Source of the DNA: Apostichopus japonicus
Taxonomy: Eukaryota; Echinodermata; Holothuroidea; Aspidochirotida; Stichopodidae
Direction: 5' to 3'
Length of the DNA: 64,000 nt
Assembly (NCBI RefSeq): GCF_037975245.1
Contig: NC_092563.1
Coordinates: forward strand, 23,650,960-23,714,959
This document shows, in pieces, positions 1 through 9,466 of the stretch (position 1 is its first letter; each line of letters starts with the position of its first letter). A model generated the notes under the pieces. It worked only from the letters and a program-made list of their open reading frames with translations, did not search any database and had not been told where the DNA came from. The translations under genes were made by a program, and so were the position numbers.

Positions 1-3000
1 CTAGTTAATAATAATAATAATTATAAATACTACTTATAAAGCGCCTCCCAAAAATCTCGAAGCGCTGTACAGTGAAAAGAAAGTCAAAAACAGATAAACC
101 AGGCTAGAAACCAAAAGATGCAAACTCAACAAGATACGAAATACAATATACAGAAAAACAGCTAAGAGGATAAGACTATAGTAACCTACAAAAATAAATC
201 AGGCTAAAAAGCAAACTAGTAACCATATAAAAAGAAGGAAATACTGTGACAGTTAAAACAGCTAAAAAGGTAAGTTTTCAAATCTTTCTTAAAACGGTTA
301 AGATGAGGTGCTTCACGAAGGTCCCAAGGCAAATTGTTCCAGACTTCGGGAGCTGCAGCGCTGAAACATCTGTCTCCGTAGAATTTAGTGTTGCACCTGC
401 GAGGACGACAAAGGAGGGTTTCGGACGACGAGCGGAGACGACGTTGTGGTGAGTAGGAAGCGACAAGGTCCGTCAGATAACTTGGGGCCATACCGTGAAT
501 AGCTTTGAAGGCAAGAAGGGCAACTTTGTAACGAATGCGAAGATGGAGGGGCAGCCAGTGCAGATCACGGAGGATTGGAGTAATATGGTCGTGCTTCTTG
601 GAACGTGTGACAAGACGGGCGGCCGAGTTCTGAATGAGCTGAAGTTTGGAAAGTTCAGTGGATGGAATGCCGTACAGGAGGCTGTTGCAGTAGTCCAAGC
701 GGGACGTAATGAATGCATGGACGAGTCGTTCGGTAGATTTGTGGTCAAGGTATTTGGCGAGTTGTCCGATCTTGTATAATGCGAATGAAGCTGCGGAGGC
801 GGTGTTCTTTACATGATGTTTCATGTTGAGGTTACAATCAACGATGACTCCGAGGCTCTTAGCTTTCAATACAGTGTCAACGAATGAATCATCAACTGCA
901 ATTTTAGGTGATGTTGGGCACTTCAGGAATTTCGAAGAGATATGCAGGACCTCTGTTTTAGAGTCATTGATCATTAATTTGTTCTGTATGCTCCAGGACT
1001 TAATGTCACGTATGCAGGACTCCAGACGAGATATCGAAATTTCACGGTTACCAGGACTTAAGGTAAGATACAGTTGGGTATCGTCAGTGTAGGACATATA
1101 ATCTATACCATGAGCGGAGACGATGTCCCCAAGTGGAGCAACATACATGGCAAAAATGGATGGTCCCAGTACGGAGCCTTGTGGCACACCGTCATTGAGG
1201 TTACGCGGGATCGAGTGGGCTCCTCTTATATTTACAGAAAAACTGCGGCCCCTCAAATAGGATTCGAACCACTTCCGAGCTGTGGCAAGAATACCGTAGC
1301 GGTTCTGAAGACGTTCAAGTATGATGTCGTGATCGATTGTATCGAAGGCCGCAGAGAAATCCAATAAAACCAGCACAGCTTCTTGACAATGATCGACAGC
1401 TTCCAAGAGATCGTTCTGTATACGAAGCATAGCTGTCTCAGTGCTGTGGTGCTTACGGTACGCGGATTGTTTCGGAGCATGCAAACCCTCCCGTTGGAGG
1501 TAATCATTGATTTGGGCAGCGGCTGCTCGCTCTATAGTCTTAAAGATGAACTTCAGGTTCGAAATTGGACGGTAATTCTGCTGGTTGTTTTTATTCAAGT
1601 TTGTCTTCTTCAGAATGGGAACAACTTGAGCAGATTTCAAAGATTCCGGGATAACTCCAGTTGAAAGTGAGTAATTGACGATGCTCGTAATGTGTGGAAG
1701 CAGAGGATCCAAACATGACTTTAGAACGTCCATAGGAATTGGGTCCAGAGAACAGGACGAAGAAGGCGATTTCATTATGAGCTTCCGAACTCTCTCATCG
1801 TCCACATGTTCAAATGAAGTAAACGTGCTTTCACAATGAGCAGACACATTCACAGAAATATCCAGTGGCGTAAGGTTGTCAAGTTTGTAACGGAGATTGC
1901 GGACTTTGTCATTAAAGAGCGCAGCAAATTCCTCAGCAAGTGATGCGTCCGAGACATGATCAGGTAAGGTATGAGAGCTAGATGGTTTGCACATGCTATC
2001 AATAAGCTGAAATAATTGCCGGTCACTGCAATTTTCGATTTGATCCCGATGATAATTTTGTTTGGCTCTGTCGGGCAAATTACGATAAAGCTCACATTTC
2101 TCGAAGTACAACTGTCTGTCGATCATTGAGCCAGATTTCATCATTCTTCTTTCCAGCCTCCTTCTTTGCTGTTTAGCCTGTTGTAGCTCATCGCTATACC
2201 ACGGTGCGTGCGGACGGAGGGTTATTGTGCGGTGCTTCAGAGGGGCATGTTCATCCAGAAGGTGACGAAGACCGGTATCGTAACGTTCCCCAAGATCAGA
2301 AATTGGCCCGGATGAAAGAGGCAGATCAGCAATGTCCCTCTTGAACTCAGAAATATCAATTGCTTTCAAATTACGTGAGTCCGTCTCGACCTTAACAGCA
2401 GACGGTTGAGTGATATTAAGAACGCATTTAACTGGAGAGTGATCAGAGGGCATTCCAGTGAGAACAGAGACCTGGGAGACAAGTGGTGTTGTTTTCCGTG
2501 AGATGATGAGGTCCAGCGTATGACCGTGACGGTGAGTACTGCTCGGTTCATCAACGTGTTGTTGGAATCCAGCTGAATCAAGCAACTCCAAGAAGAAGGC
2601 AGCATCCTGGTTTAAGGGATCATCCATATGGAAGTTAAAGTCACCAGTTATGACGATATAGCCGGGGTGTGTCGCGAGGGTCTCAAGTAGAGATGAAAAT
2701 TCCTCGAAGAATAATTTACATGTCAGCTTGTTCTTTCGAGATGGTGGCGGGCGGTAAATAGTGAGAATTCTCACTACAGATGTCCGACTGGTGAAATTGC
2801 TGTCCATGTATTCGAATGAGCAGTAGTTATCAATTGTGTTAGCATTGACTTTGAATCCTTTATGAGATAAAAGACACACACCACCACCTTTCCTGTGCTG
2901 ACGAGGACGATGTTGGATATTAAAATGAGGCAAGGCGTTTTGTAAGTCCGCTATGGTACGATCATCCCGTTGATCACCGTTCAGCCAGGATTTCGTTATC

Positions 3001-3524
3001 GTGAGAATATCAAACTTTTCCTCAATAATGAGATCAGTGATGGAGGATATCTTGGACTTCATCGAACCGGCGTTCCATGTGGCAAGCGACGCCTTTGGGC
3101 CAGTTTTGTTTACATCGCGTAGCGTTGGAGATAGTAAAATCCGAACAGAAGTAAGATTATAAAAAGACACACCACGAACAGAATGTCTCCGCATTGGGTC
3201 CCTTTGAGATAAAACTGTATGAATAGGGGATTTTCTGCCTTGCAGACCACCATGACATCCCCTCTTTGTCTTCCGAGCAATGTTTAATTCTTTCAGGCGG
3301 TCCCAATCGGTTGGTGTGAATGGCCGTCGATCAATCGGATTAGCCGAGCTATTCCTTAGATTCAATAGCACGTCTCTGGTGTAAGTCAGCCTTGCCATCA
3401 TGACAAGTATCATGAACACAGCACATGCGCAGTGCACTAAACAACGTGTGTTAAAGGCATGCATGTAGGCTGTATGAGAATGAACAGTATAGGCTAAGTG
3501 ATAGGCTCCGTTCACTATGTCCAA
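1..3524 (-). mobile_element. CR1/L2-type non-LTR retrotransposon (LINE), apparently near full length
   Basis: The element points the same way as the PIEZO gene and lies in its last visible intron. Its 3' end is at the left edge: on the minus strand, GCGCTTTATAA-type sequence (about 35-60) is followed by an (ATT)n tail at about 5-25, the usual end of this LINE group in marine invertebrates. A 3' UTR of about 190 bp separates the tail from the stop codon. The 5' end is not clear and lies between 3525 and 3766, where another transposon's target duplication starts. No 3' or 5' target-site duplication could be assigned because the left flank is cut by the window edge. Confidence 0.88.
216..3524 (-). 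CDS. LINE ORF2: endonuclease-reverse transcriptase, uninterrupted
   Basis: 1102 codons without a stop. An APE-type endonuclease domain spans about residues 145-370: TWNAGS (148-153), GDFN (294-297), LDLIISR (338-343) and SDHSP (360-364). The reverse transcriptase covers about 590-880: YRPIS (651-655), LDFSAAFDTID (721-731), GVPQGSVLGP (779-788) and a YTDD active site (812-815). The C-terminal DRCFSAAAPEVWNNLP-type motif is typical of CR1/L2 elements. The endonuclease catalytic glutamate, normally in a TETWL motif, is replaced by lysine at residue 178 (TKSWL, codon AAA), so nicking by this copy is doubtful. The real start is uncertain; the first 40 residues are Cys/His-rich and unlike the family, and Met43 is a plausible alternative. 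ORF1 was not found. Confidence 0.9.
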   Translation of the reverse strand: MDIVNGAYHLAYTVHSHTAYMHAFNTRCLVHCACAVFMILVMMARLTYTRDVLLNLRNSSANPIDRRPFTPTDWDRLKELNIARKTKRGCHGGLQGRKSPIHTVLSQRDPMRRHSVRGVSFYNLTSVRILLSPTLRDVNKTGPKASLATWNAGSMKSKISSITDLIIEEKFDILTITKSWLNGDQRDDRTIADLQNALPHFNIQHRPRQHRKGGGVCLLSHKGFKVNANTIDNYCSFEYMDSNFTSRTSVVRILTIYRPPPSRKNKLTCKLFFEEFSSLLETLATHPGYIVITGDFNFHMDDPLNQDAAFFLELLDSAGFQQHVDEPSSTHRHGHTLDLIISRKTTPLVSQVSVLTGMPSDHSPVKCVLNITQPSAVKVETDSRNLKAIDISEFKRDIADLPLSSGPISDLGERYDTGLRHLLDEHAPLKHRTITLRPHAPWYSDELQQAKQQRRRLERRMMKSGSMIDRQLYFEKCELYRNLPDRAKQNYHRDQIENCSDRQLFQLIDSMCKPSSSHTLPDHVSDASLAEEFAALFNDKVRNLRYKLDNLTPLDISVNVSAHCESTFTSFEHVDDERVRKLIMKSPSSSCSLDPIPMDVLKSCLDPLLPHITSIVNYSLSTGVIPESLKSAQVVPILKKTNLNKNNQQNYRPISNLKFIFKTIERAAAAQINDYLQREGLHAPKQSAYRKHHSTETAMLRIQNDLLEAVDHCQEAVLVLLDFSAAFDTIDHDIILERLQNRYGILATARKWFESYLRGRSFSVNIRGAHSIPRNLNDGVPQGSVLGPSIFAMYVAPLGDIVSAHGIDYMSYTDDTQLYLTLSPGNREISISRLESCIRDIKSWSIQNKLMINDSKTEVLHISSKFLKCPTSPKIAVDDSFVDTVLKAKSLGVIVDCNLNMKHHVKNTASAASFALYKIGQLAKYLDHKSTERLVHAFITSRLDYCNSLLYGIPSTELSKLQLIQNSAARLVTRSKKHDHITPILRDLHWLPLHLRIRYKVALLAFKAIHGMAPSYLTDLVASYSPQRRLRSSSETLLCRPRRCNTKFYGDRCFSAAAPEVWNNLPWDLREAPHLNRFKKDLKTYLFSCFNCHSISFFLYGY

Positions 3525-3774
3525 TAAAAATGATAAAACGATGAAATCGAATTAAAACAAATCTACCAACCTAAAATGACTGACGGCTCTCAAAAAGTAC
3601 ACGAACAGTACTTACAATAAGATGTTAATAGTCCGAAACGGAGTGAAAGTCCAAAAGTGTGGAAAAACGAAAGGTATGAAACACTGAAATTGCTAGCGAT
3701 ATGCAGCCACGAGGGCGTACTTAACTTACTGACTAGTTACTGACTACTACCAAATTATACCTGTATGTAATTAC
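3525..3774. other. LINE 5' region and junction to hAT-like element
   Basis: Possible 5' UTR of the LINE, of undetermined extent. A small direct repeat, gactagttactgacta, is seen near 3731-3747. The last eight bases (3767-3774, GTAATTAC) are the left target-site duplication of the next element. Confidence 0.5.
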
Positions 3775-4809
3775 TAGTGTTTGCACGGGTTATCCGGGTA
3801 CCCGGGTACCCGCCCGACGTGATACTACCCGGTTCCTAATTTATTACCCGAATCCTAAGCAAAGTGTGATTTAAAAAAAAAAAATTGGCAAACCGACGGT
3901 TAGGCAGATTTCCCATTGACTTAGTGTGGTGTTAGACAACAATGTGGTCGAAGATAACAGCAATAACGAAAGCTTTCCATAGATATCTTATAACTGCGTC
4001 ACAATTTCAGCTAATAAACAGATGGCTAGGCTAGACTACCCCCATTGACTTAGTGTGGTGTTAGGCAACCATGTGGTCGAACGTAACAGCAATAACGAAA
4101 GTATTCCATGGATGTCTTATAACTGCGTCACAACTCCAGCAAATAAACAGATGGTTAGGCTTAGCTAGATTTTTCATTGACTTAGTGTGGTGTTAGGCTA
4201 CCATGTGGAAGAAATTATTATTTATTCATTCGTTTATTTCAAAGAAGGAAAGGCTGACAAGGAATTTTACGCGATGTTTATGGATTATAGACGGGATAAC
4301 TAAAAAATAGTAATCGCAAGTGGCTTTTTACTAATCGTTTATTCTAAATGCGATCAAATTGCGCGAATCGCGCAATCTCGCGGCTAATGCGAACCCTGGG
4401 CCTGCATAATAGATAGTAGTAGTATTAAAAACTGTTTAAGAGCTAAATTGGATATTTATATGGTTTGATCCAATAGACGTGCACGAGCTAGCATAAGCAG
4501 CGGCGGCAGTACGATGTTAGTAGTAATGCTAATTATAATTAAATTATTTATTTATTAACAAGTTAATGGAAGAAACAGAAGCAAATAAAAATGATTGAGG
4601 GAGGTTTTATACCTTATCTTACACCTACGTATTTGAACATGAAAACATTGTCAGTAGAGAATATAATGCATTTATTACAGCATCCAATATGTAATGTCTT
4701 GGAAATCGTGATACACGAGGGTAAACAATTTTTTCCGGGTACCCGGATACCCGACGGGTAACGGCCCTCGGGTACCCGGTTCCCGATTTTTGGACCCGTG
4801 TAAACACTA
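3775..4809. mobile_element. Non-autonomous hAT-like DNA transposon with 8-bp target duplication
   Basis: Ends are inverted copies: left TAGTGTTTGCACGGGT (from 3775), right ACCCGTGTAAACACTA (to 4809). Both are flanked by GTAATTAC (3767-3774 and 4810-4817), an 8-bp duplication of the length and nTnnnnAn form used by hAT elements. Subterminal blocks rich in CCGGGTACCCG occur at both ends and could be transposase-binding sites. At 1035 bp and with no transposase frame it must rely on a transposase made elsewhere. The interior holds a tandem repeat, listed separately. Confidence 0.88.
3914..4208. repeat. About 130-bp tandem repeat inside the hAT-like element
   Basis: The phrase cattgacttagtgtggtgtt starts at 3914, 4043 and 4175, giving periods of 129 and 132 bp and about 2.3 copies. 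Copies differ by scattered substitutions, so the array is not recent. Confidence 0.9.
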
Positions 4810-4817
4810 GTAATTAC

Positions 4818-5042
4818 TATATATTGAACATTTAATTTGTATTTATGTATATGTGTTTATATATATATATATATATATTTTTTTTTCTTTCTTTCTTCAG
4901 GGAGTCTTCCACATTGTTAAGCTTTTAAGCTTTATGGAAGACTTCCCTCCACTTTGTACTTTTGTGACAAAGAAAAAAAAAAAAAAAAAAAAATATTGGA
5001 ATGTACAAATTTCATGTCCATCACCACAACATAACAGACATA
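4818..5042. other. Spacer between two transposons with simple repeats
   Basis: Contains (TA)n near 4859-4880, a T-run and an A-run of about 20 (4973-4993). Apparent short ORFs here are low-complexity. The last two bases, TA (5041-5042), are the left target dinucleotide of the next element. Confidence 0.7.
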
Positions 5043-8000
5043 CAGTACTGATTTCGCTTAACTCCCGTTGAAAAAAAAAATCAACGATCGATAACAAAAG
5101 TTGAAAATCGTTGAAAATCAATTAAAAACGAATAATTTCATTGACAAGATTTAGACTACTGCGGGCACGGTTGTCAACAAAGTTTCAACGAAATTTCCAC
5201 AAACGTTATCGCGATCAAAAACCGCCAAGGCAATTCTAGACATATCAAGGTTGTGACTTGCGTTGAATCCTTAGTGTAACTACAGCCGTTTTCAGACTAC
5301 ACCAGAAGTTGCCGAGGAATATTACAAACGTTGCAAAAGTTTGATTGTATATAAGACAGAGTTAGTTCTGTACTAGGTGTTTGAAAAATGATTTGGCTAG
5401 GATAATAAAAACTAGTCTTGGTCGATCGTAACAAGCACATTCTACGACTCTTAAGTTATAGGCTAGTATTAAACTAAGATAAGTTTAAGTTAACTCACCA
5501 AGGAACGCAGTGTCAGAAAAACAAGAAGAAAAAAATATCAACAATGAAACAGTCGTAGCTGGATATGAAAGAGATCTTTATTCCCAATAAATTCCTGTGT
5601 TACTTGACGTACTACAGTACCGTTTACTACAGAACCGCACTCTCAAACTTTTCTGCATTCCGTCCAAAAAACCTCCCCCGGCTTCAATGCACGCAAAAAA
5701 ACAACAAAAAAACTGTTATTTTCCCCCTAACCCGTTACTGTATTAAGTTGCCTGCGAATGCAGATGGACTGCCCTGGTAATTAAGGTCGCAGCCTGGGTC
5801 TGGGCCACCTATAGTATGCTGCTTACATGTGCATTCCCTACCCTGGATATCCCCACCACCAAACTTTCTTGAGAGGCTTAGTCCAATCATAAACCTGGCT
5901 TTGTCAAATTCACGCCTACCATATGTTAATTAGCATAGTATTTATCTTCGTGGGGGTTTAGCACTGCAGAACCTTTGGCTGGCTGCCTCTAGAAGCAAAC
6001 ATTATTTTACCCCTACTGTTCAAAATGGAATGGATGTTACCTGTTTCTTAGTTAATTGAAAACCAAATATTCATTCATATATATATAAGTAGAACAATCC
6101 AGCAGGGATAAAAAGTTTATCTTGAATGAACCAATAAGAAGTCGTGCTATTAATAAAACTTGAAAACACCTGGCCAGCAAGAGAGTTGCAAACAATTGTT
6201 TCCATGACTACTAAGAAAATAAAGCAGTGACTTGGGGCCCACGTTGGGTAGATTTCTGTGGAAAATGAATATATTTTCATTGCTTATTTGAGTATTGTAT
6301 ATTGGGAAGAGTTGATCAAACATTACTGGGGAGGGCTTTCAACTGGCCTGACGGCTTTCAACTGGCCTGACGGCTTTCAACTGGCCTGACGGCATGTAAA
6401 TTTAATTTAATGAGAAGGGGGAGTTTTTATGAGTCACCCGGTATGCGTCACATGAGAAGTAAATGTTTTGTTTTTCGGTTTTATCATCGTTTTTCAAGTG
6501 GAACAACTCATAAAATCATATCAAATGAAAATAATATATATTTGAATATCCTTCCTTAGTTTTACTAATCAGGAATGTTTGATAAGGCATGCAATGCATC
6601 GTTCGAAAATGTAATTTTAAAGCAGAATTGAAAATGAACGACATAAAACAATATCTGTGAAGCGTGTGGAGCACAACTTTGAATATTCGTTGTGAAAGAA
6701 AACATAATGAACGATGTTTACTGCGTAAATAAATTTTGCGGAACTGGTATAGAGAAATTACGTACTGCAGCTTACGTCAGAGAAGCTCATAAATGACACA
6801 GGTGGATAGAGCGCATCAAAATTCGGTTTAGGAAATCCCTATACAGCCGACAAAAGTCGATGTCTCCTTCCGTTTTCGAGTTATAAGCGATTTTGTGTTT
6901 TTGCGATATGGTTTTCAGTATATTTTCATTGAATACGGTCGTTTTTTTGTGTGTGTTTAAATAAGGGTGTGACCTAACAGATATTTCGCTAACCGTTTCA
7001 CCGTATCGCCTGCCGGTCGGTTAAACGTTTAAACGCCGTTTCCCGATCGCGGCTTTTTCGACGCACCGTCACTCGACTTTTAATCAAAATAGGACGTTAT
7101 GAGTACAATAATTAAGGTTTTCTTTTCCAGCAGATAGCAATTCAGGCAGCAAGACAACGATCAATGTATGTTAATTACTAATTAGGCCCAATAATATTGC
7201 GAACCTTTCGTGTAATAATAATTGCCTATTAACACACATGATCAGTATTCGTGGTCTTCAGAACTTCAGATCACTGAATTTATATAACTCGGCCTTCGGC
7301 AACATCGTAACTTTTGAAGTAAAAGAAACAATATATTTTCTATCTATCACAAGATTTTAAACAAAAACTCGCCTAAATTAGCAAACTTACCCACCTTTCC
7401 TACTTACTCATTAACAGTCATGTTAAGAAAACAAATTACGCACGCACGTGTTGTGCGATGGGTTGTAAAAATCAAGTTGAAACTGGTTTGAGCAGCCGTC
7501 GATTTCATTTTCTTTCTCTTGTGTCCATAGAATTTCTATGCTTGTATCACATACATGATACAGTACCTTACATTTGATACGAAAGTAACTTCAACAACAG
7601 CTTCCCAAAATTTGTGTCGCAATAGGTTAAGATTTAACCACGCTGCGCAGTACCATTAATAATTTGCATATTACACTAAAATTTACACTCGGCGTCCAGA
7701 TGGCGGGAGAATTTAACATCATGTTCAATGTGTTGTGTCGTTCCCATGGTGCGATGAACTTGGGCAAGTTGCCAAGTTCGAATGTCAATGACCTACTTAT
7801 GTTCTGTGACCAATGTCAGTGGGTTTTATGTGTGTAAAAACTCGGGTTTTTCCATGTGTACATATATATAGACGTTTTTACGTAAGCGGAGCAAATTTTA
7901 TGGCGGCTCGTTGATTGTGAGGAAGCACTTATCTAAGCATCAATATTTGTGAAAAATATCGTAAGTTTTTCATTTTCATTCATTTTCTTTTATGTTTGCC

Positions 8001-9115
8001 GCAATCCCGCCCGCAATGCATGCACAGCATAATACCATGTGTGAAAAAAAATGGCTGTACACGTGCGGACCTGAGAGAGCAAACTGGCCATGTGTTGTTA
8101 ATGTTATAACGGTACTTTCTGGAACGACCATTTGCGTCTTTTGGGGTCAACATATTTTCACACGGGATTTCACCATGCCATTGATCGATGTACACGGGTG
8201 ATATGTCGCAAATATAAACTGAGAAAACGAATTGACGACACTATCATGAGCTCATGACTATTAGCCTACTACTTTAGTTATATTGAGCACATTATTCATC
8301 CCTAAAACATTGTTTTTTTATTTTTTTTTATAGATAGTTTGCAGTACATTACTAAGTTCTTTACATATTTTTAAATAATTTACATGTTTATGTTTAAAAT
8401 GTAAACAAAATAGAAAAAATAAAAAGAGAAAACGCCTTTTTGAAAAATGGAAGCGTCCTCGCAGAATGGGCGGGGCATCTTTATTTTGCTTCAAGTAACA
8501 TGTTTTCGCTCAGAAACAAAGTTTCATACTTCAACTCTCATAAAAACCAATTAACATCTCTTAAAAATAACTATTTTTAGTAATCTGCAAGTAAACCAAG
8601 TTTATATGTCCATTCATTGTTATTTAAATGGTTAAACAGAACTTCAACTTATCTGGAAGGGTGCCTCGTGGTACATAGCTTGTACTGCAGCCTTCTATTT
8701 TGCCTGGCCAAGTTAAGACTTATGTCACTGTGTTTGGGGTTCACAGTAAGAAAACGTCCCCCGTCAGTTTAGTTACATGAATTTATGTGCGTTACTACTC
8801 ATACAAGCCTGAGATTGAGAATGCTCTTGTAAATATTCTCTCTTTCAAACGACTGTACCAAAGTCTAATTGATACTGATAAACGAAGTTACGCGTTTTCC
8901 GGCGATTCGCGTAACCACATATTGACCTTCTATTTCGTTTAAAAAAGAATTTCAACGCACCGTTGAAAATTCCACGAAGGAAATGACTGAGATAACCAAT
9001 CGTTAAAATTCGGGGAATTTCGATAAAAATTGGGGAATTTCGATTAAAAACACGTAGAAATTCAGTTATTTTTCTTTCAACGAATTTTAACGGGAGTTAA
9101 GCGAAATCAGTACTG
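5043..9115. mobile_element. 4.1-kb element with pogo/Tigger-like terminal inverted repeats, no transposase
   Basis: Left end CAGTACTGATTTCGCTTAAC and the next seven bases (5043-5069) are repeated exactly in inverted form at the right end (9089-9115), flanked by TA on both sides (5041-5042, 9116-9117). A CAGT start, a TTCGCTTAA core and TA target sites are typical of pogo/Tigger members of the Tc1/mariner superfamily. The two ends also share GTTGAAA-type subterminal motifs. No reading frame longer than about 71 codons is present, so it is non-autonomous or the two ends flank later insertions. The spacing is unusually long for a derivative of this group. Confidence 0.72.
6336..6392. repeat. 19-bp tandem repeat, three exact copies
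   Basis: Unit ctttcaactggcctgacgg at 6336, 6355 and 6374. It lies inside the pogo-like element; exact identity suggests a recent expansion. Confidence 0.95.
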
Positions 9116-9314
9116 TATATATATATATATATAATATCCCTCAACCTGTGGTTTAGTCATGATAACAAAATTCTCTCCGAAATGTGGTATATTTCCCTCC
9201 CTGGAAAACCTACAACCGAGACTAACTGATGGATATATATTTGTCTGAATAAAGTCAGATATTTACAATAAAAAGAAAATAAAAATAAAAGGAACAAACT
9301 TAAGATGAACTCAC
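9116..9314 (-). other. PIEZO: Start of the last visible PIEZO intron
   Basis: The donor is at 9313-9314. The intron runs leftwards past the window edge and so is longer than 9.3 kb; most of it is the mobile DNA listed above. (TA)n at 9116-9133 abuts the pogo-like end. Confidence 0.8.
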
Positions 9315-9466
9315 TATATCCAGTCTGGAAGCAGACCACTCCAAAGAGTTGCACCACCCAGCAGTGTCCACTCTCGGCCAGCTCGTGGCTAAAGACACAC
9401 GTCATCAGCTGAAGTCCCACTTTGGCCAGGATAACAAACACACAGTAACCGAGTAGGACATTCCAC
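9315..9466 (-). CDS. PIEZO: PIEZO exon 20 (last in window): [11 protein letters not shown] helix
   Basis: 152 nt (1 + 50 codons + 1), acceptor ttccctcag|G and donor TATA|GTGAGT. The peptide begins [20 protein letters not shown] and ends [18 protein letters not shown]. It aligns with vertebrate YWDWLIAYNVFVITMKN and NSCWLIQAFSLACTVKGY. The next family segment (GIIWDSICF...) was looked for in 1-9314 and not found, so the gene continues left of the window. Confidence 0.96.
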
